Assembly (NCBI GenBank): GCA_016235445.1
Contig: JACRLB010000018.1
Span: forward strand, 62,001-126,000
DNA from: Chloroflexota bacterium
GTDB lineage: Bacteria; Chloroflexota; Anaerolineae; Anaerolineales; Villigracilaceae
DNA: 64,000 nucleotides
Reading direction: 5' to 3'
Shown here: piece by piece, positions 1 through 8,413 of the stretch
Numbering within the stretch: position 1 is the first letter of the stretch
Layout of the letters: each line of letters begins with the position of its first letter
Position numbers and translations under genes: made by a program
The notes under the pieces: generated by a model
Told to the model about the DNA's origin: nothing
What the model saw: only the letters and a program-made list of their open reading frames with translations
The model's database searches: none

Positions 1-71
1 GCGCGGACGGTTGTGCCGCCCATCTGGTAGTGTTTTTTCAATCCTGCGATCTGTATCAAAGAAGAAGTCAT
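1..71 (-). CDS. ABC transporter ATP-binding protein, N-terminal fragment
   Basis: Only the first 23 codons lie in the window; the gene runs off the left edge. The peptide starts MTSSLIQIAGLKKHYQMGG and then TTVRA, the usual beginning of LolD/MacB-type ATPases (beta strand, 'L-K-x-Y-x-M-G' A-loop region with the aromatic residue that stacks on ATP). The Walker motifs are outside the window, so the subfamily is inferred. It starts 3 bases after the stop of the YIP1-family membrane gene on the same strand, so the two are probably co-transcribed. Confidence 0.6.
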   Translation of the reverse strand, partial: MTSSLIQIAGLKKHYQMGGTTVR

Positions 72-74
72 GGG

Positions 75-833
75 TTAAAAGAATGGCCTCTGAACCACAA
101 GTCCGCTGGCGTTTGAAAGCAAAGCGCCCATGCCCGCCCGCGCCAGTAAAAGCAAAAGAGTGACGATCACAACGCTGGTAACTGCCTTGGTCTTTGAAAG
201 GCTTTCCCCCGCCCCACAACCGATGACCAGTAAAACACAGCTCCAAATGAAGAAGATATCCATTCGCGCCAGAAGTTGAGCCACAAAGGATGCGCTCCCT
301 GCAAAGCCAGAAAGCCCGGGGCTGGTAATGGCATGGCCTGCAATCAGCATAAACACGATCCGCAGGGCGTCTCGCGCTAAAAATGGCAGGCTTGCCCAGC
401 CTGTGATGTTCAACGCGCCCTGCATCGAGCCTCGTCCGCCCAAAAGCGTGGAACCAAGATGCAGTAAGCCGCTCAGAATCAGCCAGCCAAGCCACAGCCC
501 GATCAGCGCAGACACCAGCGGGATGATGTACGCAAACACCGGCCCCTGCATGGACTGTTGCGCCGCCATGTAATTGTTCTGCATGTCAGGCGTCCAGTAT
601 TGCCAGTCACGCGGCAATTGGACTTCGCCCATCGCCGCCGCTCGTGAAGTCAAATATCCGCTGACAAGCACACTCAAAAAAGTGGATATGCTCAGCGACA
701 ACATGGGCGTCAGCCAGGAGGGGCGCGCTTCCTCCGAGATCAAAGAAAAGGTGCGCCGCGGCTGAAGCAGAGTTTCCATAATTCGCGCAAAATTAAACCT
801 GCTATTTGATTGCAATGCGATGTTTTCTGTCAT
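75..833 (-). CDS. YIP1 family integral membrane protein
   Basis: 252 residues. A short cytosolic N-terminus carries the 'LLQPRRTFSLI' type motif (residues 22-32) common at the start of bacterial YIP1 (PF04893) proteins, followed by about five hydrophobic segments (near residues 42-60, 98-125, 140-165, 185-205 and 215-235). Function is not established for bacterial members; they are often next to ABC transporters, as here, where an ATPase gene begins 3 bp downstream. The start ATG at 833 fits the family length. It may be a membrane partner of that transporter, which is inference from position only. Confidence 0.7.
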   Translation of the reverse strand: MTENIALQSNSRFNFARIMETLLQPRRTFSLISEEARPSWLTPMLSLSISTFLSVLVSGYLTSRAAAMGEVQLPRDWQYWTPDMQNNYMAAQQSMQGPVFAYIIPLVSALIGLWLGWLILSGLLHLGSTLLGGRGSMQGALNITGWASLPFLARDALRIVFMLIAGHAITSPGLSGFAGSASFVAQLLARMDIFFIWSCVLLVIGCGAGESLSKTKAVTSVVIVTLLLLLARAGMGALLSNASGLVVQRPFF

Positions 834-900
834 ATTTTTACCAATCCATGGGTATAAAAAATTCTAACATGCTTCCCAATTTCATGCTCACGTTATTAAT

Positions 901-1045
901 TCACCTTACGCAGTTTTTAGAAAATGCGCGTGTTTTTCCCTCACCCTAACCCTCTCCCGAAGGGAGAGGGGACTCCCTTCCCCCGCAAAGCGGAGGGGAA
1001 GGGTTGGGGAAAGTGCCCGTTAGGGTATGAGGGCGCGTAAGGTAA
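901..1045. mobile_element. MITE-like palindromic element, TCACCTTACGC family (copy A)
   Basis: This 145 bp element fills the 834-1131 intergenic gap. Its ends are TCACCTTACGC (901-911) and, inverted, TTACCTTACGC (1035-1045). It is flanked by direct repeats GTTATTAAT (892-900) and GTTATTAAA (1046-1054), eight of nine identical, read as a target duplication. The interior is a second palindrome built on CTCTCCCGAAGGGAGAG, shared closely with copy D at 46198-46300. No ORF or transposase is inside, so any movement must be in trans. Confidence 0.65.
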
Positions 1046-1131
1046 GTTATTAAACGAAAAAATGGATGGGATTGTTCCAGCCATTTTTACCCAATGTTGG
1101 GGGACAAATCCATAGATTTGTCCTGCTTGAT

Positions 1132-1977
1132 TCAAATATCAAACAAATCGTGTTTCCGTTTGAACCCGTCATTCACGGGCGGGTAGGCCTGCATGTAATC
1201 TTCCTTCTCGCCAAACATTTTCGTCACAAAGCCCATCAGGCCGCGCCGCATTTGCATCCCGCCTTGTGAGGCATGGCATTCACTTGCCTTGCTTTTTGCA
1301 TCCGCCGCCGCGTGAACGTTCAAGCGCACATGCACAGGGAAACTTACCTCGGCAAGCTCCTTCAAATTAATATCGCCATTGCGTCCAAATTTTGCGGGGT
1401 CTTTGCCGAAGAGCGGCATCAAACGAACTGCCGCTTTCAGCAAGCCTTTCGGAAAAACCTGAAAGTACAATGCCTGCGGCTTGAAAGGGTCACCAGCTTC
1501 GGGGTAGAAAGAGGCGTTATCTGCGTTGGCAAAAGCGAACACCGTCGCCTTGTGAATGTGGATGTGGTCGGGATGTTTATATCCGCCAATCGGGTCGAAC
1601 GTCAAAACAACATCAGGCTTGATCTCGCGGATGTATTTCACCACCCGCCCCGCCACCTCTTCGATGGGAGCGTTGATCTGCGCATCGGGATGATTATTAT
1701 CCTCCATGCCAGGCATACCCGAATCGCGGTAGCCCAAAAAGAAAACGTCCTTCAAGCCCAAATGTTTTGCGGCCCGCATCAATTCATCGGTGCGCATTTC
1801 GGCGGTGTTTTCAAAGCCGCGTAAATGCTCTTCGTCCACAGTGCCAGCTTCGCCGCGCGTAGCGCAGATGTAATACGTCTCTACGCCGCGCTGGGCATAC
1901 AACGCCAGCGTGCCGCCCAAACCAAAAGACTCATCATCGGGGTGAGCCAGAACTGCCAATATTTTTTTTGTCATCAT
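1132..1977 (-). CDS. PIG-L / LmbE family deacetylase
   Basis: 281 residues with the family hallmark AHPDDE at residues 11-16, where His and Asp bind zinc and the second Asp is the general base, and a downstream KHPDHIHIH segment that supplies the third metal ligand. The family (PF02585) removes N-acetyl groups from GlcNAc-type substrates, including GlcNAc-PI, mycothiol or bacillithiol precursors. The substrate here cannot be read from sequence. The gene is monocistronic, divergent from the cystathionine gamma-synthase-like gene. The C-terminal 50 residues are longer than in minimal members. Two adjacent ATG codons occur at the start. Confidence 0.85.
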   Translation of the reverse strand: MMTKKILAVLAHPDDESFGLGGTLALYAQRGVETYYICATRGEAGTVDEEHLRGFENTAEMRTDELMRAAKHLGLKDVFFLGYRDSGMPGMEDNNHPDAQINAPIEEVAGRVVKYIREIKPDVVLTFDPIGGYKHPDHIHIHKATVFAFANADNASFYPEAGDPFKPQALYFQVFPKGLLKAAVRLMPLFGKDPAKFGRNGDINLKELAEVSFPVHVRLNVHAAADAKSKASECHASQGGMQMRRGLMGFVTKMFGEKEDYMQAYPPVNDGFKRKHDLFDI

Positions 1978-2054
1978 TTTCCTCGTTTATAATGTTGGTC
2001 TGAATTTTACTCTTATAAGACGCATTGTGAATACTGGAATTTACAGGAGCATAA

Positions 2055-3191
2055 ATGAAATTTGAAACTCTCGCCATTCACGCAGGGCAGGAACCCGACC
2101 CCAACAACGGCGCGGTGATGACGCCCGTCTATCTCACTTCCACGTACAAACAGGATGGGATCGGAAAGCCGCGGCAGGGATACGAATATTCGCGCACGCT
2201 CAACCCCACCCGCAAGGCATTGCAGGATTGCCTGGCAGAATTGGAGGCTGGAGATTGGGGGCTGGCCTTCGCATCTGGAATGGCGGCCACCGATACAGTT
2301 TTGAGGATGCTGGCGCAAGGCGATCATGTTGTTGCAGGCAATGATGTGTACGGCGGCACCTTCCGTCTCTTTGACAAAATACTGCGCCGCTTCGGTCTGG
2401 ACTTTACATTTGCTGACACAACCGACCCAGAGAATCTAGCTGAGGCATTAAACCCGTCCACGCGAATTGTGTGGCTGGAGACTCCCACAAATCCGCTGTT
2501 GGCAGTAAGTGACATCCGCGCAATTTCCCAAATTGTGAAGAGCCACCCAAACAAGCCGTTGCTGGTCGTGGACAATACCTTCGCCACGCCCTATCTTCAA
2601 CGCCCGCTCGAACTCGGCGCGGATTTAGTCGTCCACTCGATGACCAAATATCTCGGCGGCCATTCGGATGTGGTTGGCGGCGCGATCATCGGCAAGGACA
2701 AGGAACTCGGCGAGAAGCTGGCTTATTTGCAAAATGCCATCGGCGGGATTCAAGGCCCGATGGATTCGTTCCTCGTTCTGCGCGGAATCAAGACCCTGCC
2801 CATCCGCATGGATCGTCATGCGCAGAACGCGGAGAAGATCGTGGCGTTTCTCGAGAAGCAGAAAAATGTCAAACGGCTGATCTACCCATTTCACGAGAGC
2901 CATCCCCAGGTCCAGATAGCGAAGCGGCAAATGCTCAATGGCGGGGGAATGATCTCGTTTGTGATGAAGGATGGAAAGGATGCGGCGGTCAAAGTCGCCG
3001 AGTCTACAAAATTATTTACGCTGGCAGAATCGCTTGGCGGAGTCGAATCGCTGATCGAAGTGCCCGCCGCGATGACGCATTTATCCGTAGTCGGCTCCGC
3101 GCTGGAGGTTGACCCCGGGCTGGTGAGGCTTTCGGTTGGCATCGAAAATGTGGATGATTTGCTGGCAGACCTCGAGCAGGGTTTGAGATAA
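2055..3191 (+). CDS. metB: Cystathionine gamma-synthase / gamma-lyase family PLP enzyme
   Basis: 378 residues, full length for the Cys/Met metabolism PLP family (PF01053). Visible are the YSRTLNPT substrate-phosphate loop, SGMAATDTVL cofactor-phosphate region, VVDNTFATP with the PLP-ring Asp, and the Schiff-base lysine K198 in HSMTKYLGGHSD. It transfers or cleaves cysteine-homocysteine thioethers in transsulfuration in the cytosol. The sequence alone does not separate gamma-synthase (metB) from gamma-lyase (mccB), so the symbol is tentative. An AGGAG ribosome site precedes the ATG, and a strong terminator follows the stop at once. Monocistronic. Confidence 0.8.
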   Translation: MKFETLAIHAGQEPDPNNGAVMTPVYLTSTYKQDGIGKPRQGYEYSRTLNPTRKALQDCLAELEAGDWGLAFASGMAATDTVLRMLAQGDHVVAGNDVYGGTFRLFDKILRRFGLDFTFADTTDPENLAEALNPSTRIVWLETPTNPLLAVSDIRAISQIVKSHPNKPLLVVDNTFATPYLQRPLELGADLVVHSMTKYLGGHSDVVGGAIIGKDKELGEKLAYLQNAIGGIQGPMDSFLVLRGIKTLPIRMDRHAQNAEKIVAFLEKQKNVKRLIYPFHESHPQVQIAKRQMLNGGGMISFVMKDGKDAAVKVAESTKLFTLAESLGGVESLIEVPAAMTHLSVVGSALEVDPGLVRLSVGIENVDDLLADLEQGLR

Positions 3192-3222
3192 AAAAGGCCT
3201 CCCGAAATGGGAGGCCTTTTTT
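3190..3222. terminator. Bidirectional intrinsic terminator
   Basis: AGGCCTCCC, loop GAAAT, GGGAGGCCT with an A-run before and a T-run after. It serves both the metB-like gene (+) and the convergent phosphatase gene (-) that ends at 3230. Confidence 0.9.
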
Positions 3223-3229
3223 CTGGTTG

Positions 3230-4495
3230 TTATTTTTTTAACCGCATGGTGGCTGAAGCGACGGCGACATTGACGGCCACGAGCGTTACATCGTCATCCT
3301 GTTTGGAGCCATCCTGGTATTTTTTCAGCGTCTCCAGCAAATTATCGCAGACCTGTTGGGCATTGAGGTTTGCAAAACCGCTCAATGTATCTTTGATGCG
3401 TTCCAGCCCAAAAGGCTCACTTTTGGGGTCGCGGCAATCCGTCATACCGTCGGTGTATAAAAGCAGGGTGTCGCCGGGGAGCAATTCAATGGTGCGCTCA
3501 TCCAGCATGATCGAATCCCAAAGTCCGAGAGCCATGCCGGGGCTGTGAGGGATGCGCTCTACACTTCCATCAAGATGCAAGAGCAGGGGCGGTTCGTGGC
3601 CTGCGCGGGCATAGGAAAAGGCGCGGGTTTTCATATCCAGTATTCCGTAAAGCACGGTTACAAATTGTGTTAATTTCTGCAATCGAGTAATGTGATTGTT
3701 GACCAGCCTGAGCGCATCGCCGGCTGTCAGGCCAATATCTGCCTCGGCCATGATCAATGCATGGGCGCGCGCCATGAATAAGGCGGAAGGCACACCCTTG
3801 TCGGCCACGTCGCCGATCAATACGCCAACGCGGCCATCTTTGAGAACGAAGACATCATAAAAATCGCCGCCCACCTGGCGGGCAGGGAGGATACATGCGC
3901 CAAAACCGAACTCATCAAATTCGGGTAGTACATCGGGGAGGATACTTAATTGAATGTCGGCGGCAACCTGTAATTCGCGTTCGAGGCGTTCCTTTTCGAT
4001 GATCTGGGCCTGCGCGGCTTTCAATTCATCAAATGCAGTTTGCAATTGGCGGTTCTTTTCGGTCAGGTCGCGGAAGGTGGCGGTGTTGGTGGCATCCAGC
4101 CGCTGGCTTAATACCCGCACCATCGAGACGGCCAACTCAGGATGCTTTTTTGTAATGTCCATGAATTGTGCGCGGCTCAAGGAAAGCAATGTGGATTTTC
4201 CCTTCGCGCGGACGCTGGCCGTGCGATGACCGCCAGGCATGAGCAGGCTCATCTCGCCAAGGTATTCGCCTTCGTATAAAATGTTGAGCAAAAATTCTTC
4301 CGGTGTATTTTCGGCCATCAACACTTCCAACACCCCGCTTAAAACCACGTAAAAATGCTCGCCGAGGTCGCCCTCACGAAAAAGGATATCGCGATCATTC
4401 AACTCTTGCACATCCAACGTGGAGATGATCTCATCCAATTCGTGAACGGGCAACCCGGCAAACAAGGGGATTTTCGACAGCAGATTGATGCTCAT
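3230..4495 (-). CDS. Cyclic-nucleotide-binding domain / SpoIIE-type PP2C phosphatase
   Basis: 421 residues. Residues 5-125 form a cNMP-binding fold (DILFREGDLGEHFYVV, then GEYLGEMSLL and a TASVRAKG segment). Residues 130-180 are a charged coiled coil (EKNRQLQTAFDELKAAQAQ). Residues 185-410 are a SpoIIE/RsbU PPM phosphatase with GGDFYDVF, GDVADKGVPSALFM, YARAGHEPPLL and YTDGMTDCRD, carrying the metal-binding Asp residues. Such proteins dephosphorylate anti-sigma-factor antagonists in partner-switching. No anti-sigma pair is nearby, so the target is unknown. It lies 9 bp downstream of the deoxynucleoside kinase gene and may share its transcript. Confidence 0.85.
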   Translation of the reverse strand: MSINLLSKIPLFAGLPVHELDEIISTLDVQELNDRDILFREGDLGEHFYVVLSGVLEVLMAENTPEEFLLNILYEGEYLGEMSLLMPGGHRTASVRAKGKSTLLSLSRAQFMDITKKHPELAVSMVRVLSQRLDATNTATFRDLTEKNRQLQTAFDELKAAQAQIIEKERLERELQVAADIQLSILPDVLPEFDEFGFGACILPARQVGGDFYDVFVLKDGRVGVLIGDVADKGVPSALFMARAHALIMAEADIGLTAGDALRLVNNHITRLQKLTQFVTVLYGILDMKTRAFSYARAGHEPPLLLHLDGSVERIPHSPGMALGLWDSIMLDERTIELLPGDTLLLYTDGMTDCRDPKSEPFGLERIKDTLSGFANLNAQQVCDNLLETLKKYQDGSKQDDDVTLVAVNVAVASATMRLKK

Positions 4496-4504
4496 ATTAA
4501 TAAT

Positions 4505-5149
4505 TTATTTTTTACTCAAATCCATGACTTCTCTGCCGGCAAGCTTGTCTTGAATTCTACCGACGACCAGGTCGAGGTGGCTTGGTTGATTCACGTAGTC
4601 ATGGTCGTCTGTCTGGATGGTCAGAACAGGGCAAAGGTCGAACGAGCCGAGCCATTCATCGTAAAACGAATCCAGAAGCGTAAGGTATTCCGGCGTAATG
4701 CCAGTTTCCATATTACGCGCGCGCCTGCGGATGCGGTCCATGAGAACCGAAACGGGCGCTTTCAGATAGATCAACAAATCAGGGCGCGGCAAACCATCAA
4801 CGACCACCTCGAAAAGCCTGCGATAGGCAAGATAATCGCGTTCGCCTAAATTTCCCATGTGATGCAGGGCGCGCGCAAAAATATAGGCGTCTTCATAAAT
4901 GCTTCGATCCAAAATAGCCGAACGCGCATCGCGGGATGCCTCCAAATATTGATCGGCGCGATGCCCTAAAAAAAATATTTGCAAATGGAAAGACCAGGCG
5001 TGCATATCCCCATAAAAATCGGAAAGATACGGGTTGTCGGCAACAGACTCATACCCCGTCCACCAGCCAAGACGGGCGCCGATGCGTTCGGTCAGCGTTG
5101 TCTTGCCTGCGCCAATATTCCCTGCCACCAAAACCAGATGCTTCGCCAT
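4505..5149 (-). CDS. Deoxynucleoside kinase (dNK family)
   Basis: 214 residues from the chosen ATG at 5149, which places the P-loop GNIGAGKTT ten residues in, as is usual; a longer frame to 5194 adds 15 residues without family similarity. Other motifs are the DRSIYED segment (DRS/ERS motif that contacts substrate) and the arginine-rich LID segment DRIRRRARNME. The family (PF01712) phosphorylates deoxyadenosine, deoxyguanosine or deoxycytidine for salvage. Specificity is not clear. hpt and tdk are also in this window, giving a broad nucleoside salvage set. Confidence 0.85.
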   Translation of the reverse strand: MAKHLVLVAGNIGAGKTTLTERIGARLGWWTGYESVADNPYLSDFYGDMHAWSFHLQIFFLGHRADQYLEASRDARSAILDRSIYEDAYIFARALHHMGNLGERDYLAYRRLFEVVVDGLPRPDLLIYLKAPVSVLMDRIRRRARNMETGITPEYLTLLDSFYDEWLGSFDLCPVLTIQTDDHDYVNQPSHLDLVVGRIQDKLAGREVMDLSKK

Positions 5150-5241
5150 GATGGTTCGTATTTTATCATGGCAGGGGCTGGCAGGCTGATCCATAAAAAT
5201 TACCGCCCAATAAGCAGGGGCAAAAGTTGTATACTTGAAGA

Positions 5242-5865
5242 ATGAAATCCAGAATCATTTCCATCCTATCGATTGGCATTCTACTCTCCCTGCTTTTTTC
5301 ATGCGGGACAAATTCCACAGAAGAAAAAACGACCGTGGACGCAAACACGCTCCGCACCGAAGCAGTAGCCACCTACGCCTCCTCCCTAACCGAGACACGG
5401 GTCGCTGTGCCCACTGCATCCCCCACGCTGACGGTTGAACCAACCGCCACTCCGCCGCTTGTCACCGTCACCCTCGAAACCCCGCCAACCGTCAACACCT
5501 GCTATAACCTGCTCTACATCGAAGACATCACCATCCCCGACAACACACAAATGAAAGCGGGAGAAGTGTTCATTAAAACATGGCTCGTGCAAAACATCGG
5601 CGGATGCGCGTGGAAAGCAGGCTTCACCTTCCAACACGTGGGCGGGAATGCCATGCGCGGCAGTATTGTCACGCTCACCGAAGCAATTCAAACCGGCTCG
5701 AAGCGTGAACTATCGGTGCAACTGGTTGTCCCCAGCGGGCAAAACGGCCTGATCCAAAGCTCCTGGCGCATGGCAGATGAAAACGGCAATTTCTTCGGAG
5801 ACACACTTTCGGTCAACATTTTGGTGGGGAGTGTCACCACCCCCGTCCCAACCAACACACCCTGA
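5242..5865 (+). CDS. Lipoprotein with NBR1-Ig-like domain
   Basis: 207 residues. A lipoprotein signal ends in LSLLFSC (Cys 21). A Thr/Pro-rich linker (about residues 50-85) leads to an Ig-like domain near 88-196 with a 'D-x-x-IPDNT...GEVFIKTWLVQNIGGCAWKAG' pattern and a closing GNFFGDTLSVNILV strand, matching NBR1-Ig-like (PF16158) bacterial lipoproteins. Two cysteines (in TCYNLL and GCAW) probably form a disulfide. It is a paralogue of the protein at 7173-7856. A TATACT box lies at 5230-5235, only 6 nt before the ATG, so the mRNA may be leaderless. Function is unknown, presumably cell-surface protein or glycan binding. Confidence 0.8.
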   Translation: MKSRIISILSIGILLSLLFSCGTNSTEEKTTVDANTLRTEAVATYASSLTETRVAVPTASPTLTVEPTATPPLVTVTLETPPTVNTCYNLLYIEDITIPDNTQMKAGEVFIKTWLVQNIGGCAWKAGFTFQHVGGNAMRGSIVTLTEAIQTGSKRELSVQLVVPSGQNGLIQSSWRMADENGNFFGDTLSVNILVGSVTTPVPTNTP

Positions 5866-5880
5866 GTCAAACAACGAATA

Positions 5881-5911
5881 AAAAAAGACGGGAAAATCCC
5901 GTCTTTTTTTA
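5881..5911. terminator. Intrinsic terminator, bidirectional
   Basis: AAAAAAGACGGG, loop AAAAT, CCCGTCTTTTTTT, placed between the convergent lipoprotein and small membrane-protein genes. Confidence 0.9.
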
Positions 5912-5928
5912 TTTCCACTCATCATCAA

Positions 5929-6294
5929 TTATTTTGCAAAAGCCCGCCCAAGATAGTACCCCACGCCAATGATAAAGACCGCAGGAGATACACCGAGTAA
6001 AAAGATGCCAATCCCCCCCACCACGCCCCCGAACATCATGCCGAATAATGCAAATGGCAGGCTGATGACAAAGGCGGTCCACACGGCATTAAACACAGGC
6101 TTTGCCGCACTGTGGCGCAAAAAATAAACCAGCGCCACACCAATCAGCGTCCCAGCCAAAAAGAACATCACATAATCAACGAATGAGGCTTCCGCGTTCA
6201 ACGAACCAAGGCGAAACAAAAACGTCAGCAGATTCAAAATAACGAACAAGAGACCCACACCCAGCGCCCAAAGAAAAGAAATTTTTTTGTCCAT
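5929..6294 (-). CDS. Small four-helix integral membrane protein, unknown function
   Basis: 121 residues from ATG 6294, chosen because AAGGAGAGG lies 5-6 nt upstream; a TTG one codon earlier is possible. Four hydrophobic stretches are visible (near residues 8-30, 40-60, 70-92 and 95-115), the last two glycine-rich (GMMFGGVVGGIGIFLLG). I do not recognise a family. It is the last of three short genes on this strand (with 6363-6626 and 6704-6961), which may form an operon. Confidence 0.65.
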   Translation of the reverse strand: MDKKISFLWALGVGLLFVILNLLTFLFRLGSLNAEASFVDYVMFFLAGTLIGVALVYFLRHSAAKPVFNAVWTAFVISLPFALFGMMFGGVVGGIGIFLLGVSPAVFIIGVGYYLGRAFAK

Positions 6295-6362
6295 CAACGC
6301 CTCTCCTTAAATGGATGAATTGACCTCGCGGCGGAATGATCCGCTCTCCGCCAACAGGCTGG

Positions 6363-6626
6363 CTAAATCCCCGCGTTGCTCAAGATCGCCATCATCTCTG
6401 AAAGCGCCATCGTCAGGTTGGGATGTTCGATCTTGAAATGGTCTATCGTATCTTGAAAACGCTGGAGAACAGAATCATCCGCCTGCATATCGGCGCCCCC
6501 CAAGAGGCTGTTTATGTCTTCGGTGACGTTTTCCAGCAAGGCGCGTCCCTTTTCATCAAGGGGGCCCATGCGGCTCAATTCTCCCTGCAACTGCTCGAGG
6601 AGCTCACGAATTTTTTGGTTTTTCAT
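6363..6626 (-). CDS. DUF4404-like small helical protein
   Basis: 87 residues from ATG 6626, chosen because AGGAG sits 8 nt upstream; a GTG three codons earlier would overlap the ribosome site. The protein is predicted wholly alpha-helical (IRELLEQLQGELSRM, then a C-terminal EHPNLTMALSEMMAILSNAGI-type helix) and resembles DUF4404 (PF14357) members in length and in the 'HP.L...L..I...L...GI' ending. Function is unknown. It sits between two other small unknown genes on the same strand. Confidence 0.6.
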   Translation of the reverse strand: MKNQKIRELLEQLQGELSRMGPLDEKGRALLENVTEDINSLLGGADMQADDSVLQRFQDTIDHFKIEHPNLTMALSEMMAILSNAGI

Positions 6627-6703
6627 CGAACACACTCCTATTAAAGATATGTCGAGCTTCGTTCACAACTCCATTGTACATCTTTTTGAATTCCCTCGCG
6701 GCT

Positions 6704-6961
6704 TCATCCCAATATTTCACGGTCTGCCTGCTCGATCTCTTCAAAGATCATTTTCACATCTGCCTTCACTTCGGCGGTTGCGCTTGGCGTCATGGAAATG
6801 AATTTGATCATGTCGCGCGCCTGTCGAAGAAAATCTCTTACGCCTGCAATGTAAGCCAGGTCATTTCTGCCCATTTCAACGGGGAGGGGAAACTCGCGGG
6901 CTTTTTGAATCAACTGTCGGGCGCGGATGAGGCGTTCTGCGGCTGGAATAAGTTTTGCCAT
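6704..6961 (-). CDS. Small alpha-helical cytosolic protein, unknown
   Basis: 85 residues, no signal peptide or membrane segment, largely helical and rich in Ala, Arg and Glu (AAERLIRARQLIQKAREF, then VKADVKMIFEEIEQADREIL). A GGAAGG ribosome site precedes the ATG at 6961. I do not recognise the family. It is probably the first gene of the three-gene run down to 5929. Confidence 0.55.
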   Translation of the reverse strand: MAKLIPAAERLIRARQLIQKAREFPLPVEMGRNDLAYIAGVRDFLRQARDMIKFISMTPSATAEVKADVKMIFEEIEQADREILG

Positions 6962-7172
6962 GTCAATCCTTCCATCTCTTTATGGTTTGTATTTTCATCC
7001 ATTGTTTTTCTTCCTGCAAGAGCAAATCACATTAATGGAAATTAAGAAGTTCTTAAAAGTAGGGCGGCAGTATGGTTATCGTAGGTTGATAATCTTTTCA
7101 GGCTGGTAGAATTTCGAGCCAACCCTTGCCAAGCGCACGGGGAATTCAAACAAACAAAGGAAAGGAATTTGA

Positions 7173-7856
7173 ATGAAATTCAAAACAACTATTTTGATAA
7201 TGATCGCCATCCTGCTCATCAGCGCCTGTGGCGGCGGTGAAGCGGAAGCGACGCAGACGCCAACCCTCGACCCAAAAGCAATCGAGACGAATGCCGTGGC
7301 GACTTTTGCAAACGGATTAACCCAAACGGCTCTTGCCGCGCCGACAGAGACTCCTGCGCCTACGAACACTCTCGCCCCTCTGCCGACTCTCGGATTGCTT
7401 AACACCATAACCCCGCTTGGGACAATCGTCCCGATAAAACCAACTGCATCCTGTTATGCAATGTCGTTCGTTGCAGACATTAGCATTCCCGACAACACAT
7501 CCATGACGCCAGGACAGGCGTTTACAAAAACATGGAAAGTAAAAAACACAGGCTCCTGCGCGTGGGATGCCGGCTTTAAGTTTGCATTCACCGGCGGAAA
7601 CGCCATGAACGGCACAACGTTCACACTTCCGCAAAGCGTGGCGGCAAATGCAGAGACTGAAATTTCAGTTGCGATGACAGCCCCAGCCACCGCAGGCACA
7701 GCGCGCGGAAACTGGCGCATGTCCACTGCGGGCGGGCAGTTCTTCGGCGATGAGGTATATCTTGTGATCCTTGTCGGCGGAGCGGCGGCCACCAGCACTG
7801 CCACCAATACCAGCGTACCTGCCACAGAAACTCCCACTTCGACTCCAACTCCTTAA
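7173..7856 (+). CDS. Lipoprotein with NBR1-Ig-like domain (paralogue)
   Basis: 227 residues. The lipobox is LLISAC (Cys 19), followed by GGGE. A Thr/Pro linker spans about residues 60-90, the NBR1-Ig-like domain 93-205 (ISIPDNTSMTPGQAFTKTWK, GSCAWDAGF, GGQFFGDEVYLVILVG), and a second TATNTSVPATETPTSTPTP tail ends the protein. The domain is clearly homologous to that of 5242-5865, so the two are probably an old local duplication with three small genes between them. AAAGGAAAGG is upstream of the ATG and a terminator follows the stop. Confidence 0.8.
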   Translation: MKFKTTILIMIAILLISACGGGEAEATQTPTLDPKAIETNAVATFANGLTQTALAAPTETPAPTNTLAPLPTLGLLNTITPLGTIVPIKPTASCYAMSFVADISIPDNTSMTPGQAFTKTWKVKNTGSCAWDAGFKFAFTGGNAMNGTTFTLPQSVAANAETEISVAMTAPATAGTARGNWRMSTAGGQFFGDEVYLVILVGGAAATSTATNTSVPATETPTSTPTP

Positions 7857-7870
7857 CTATTTTCACAAAC

Positions 7871-7906
7871 AAAAAGCCGTTGAGTTTTTACTCGGCGGCT
7901 TTTTGT
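7871..7906 (+). terminator. Intrinsic terminator
   Basis: AAAAAGCCGTTGAGT, loop TTTT, ACTCGGCGGCTTTTTG, 15 nt after the lipoprotein stop. Confidence 0.85.
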
Positions 7907-8053
7907 TTTCCTCACGTATTTCACTCTTCCTTTAAAAATCTCCACGTCTCTTTTCTCCATTTCTGCAAAGGATTTGTAACCTCGTTACAACTTGTCAGAC
8001 CCCATCTTTAATTGTATGATTGGAAAAATTCAAATGGCTATCTGGAAAACTCA

Positions 8054-8413
8054 ATGACAAAAATCATGGTTGTGGACGATGACAGTCTGGTTACTACACT
8101 TTTGGAAAAACTGCTTGCAATCGAAGGGTATGAAACGACCGCAGTGAACGATAGTTCAAAAGCGATTGAAATTGCAAGTTTGGTAAAACCAGATCTTTTC
8201 CTGTTGGATTTAATGATGCCGCCACCGGACGGCTTCAAACTGTGCAGGATGCTGCGTCAAACTGTGGATTTTGTAACTACCCCCATCATTATCATTACCG
8301 CCCTGGATGACAGCGACAGCAGGGCGGTTGCCTTTGGCGCAGGCGCAAATGACTACCTCACCAAGCCGTTCCACCCCGATGAACTTGCAATTAGAATAAA
8401 GGAACTTCTCTGA
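8054..8413 (+). CDS. Single-domain response regulator (receiver only)
   Basis: 119 residues from ATG 8054; the frame opens at 8012 but the extra 14 residues are not conserved in receivers. It has the acidic pair in VVDDD, phospho-acceptor D52 in LLDLMMPPPDG, a conserved Thr in IIITALDD, and the Lys in YLTKPFHPDE. There is no output domain, so it probably signals by protein contact. Its last codons GAA CTT CTC and stop TGA abut a palindromic element: the T of the stop comes from the target site and the GA from the element (see the element at 8410-8541). Confidence 0.85.
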   Translation: MTKIMVVDDDSLVTTLLEKLLAIEGYETTAVNDSSKAIEIASLVKPDLFLLDLMMPPPDGFKLCRMLRQTVDFVTTPIIIITALDDSDSRAVAFGAGANDYLTKPFHPDELAIRIKELL

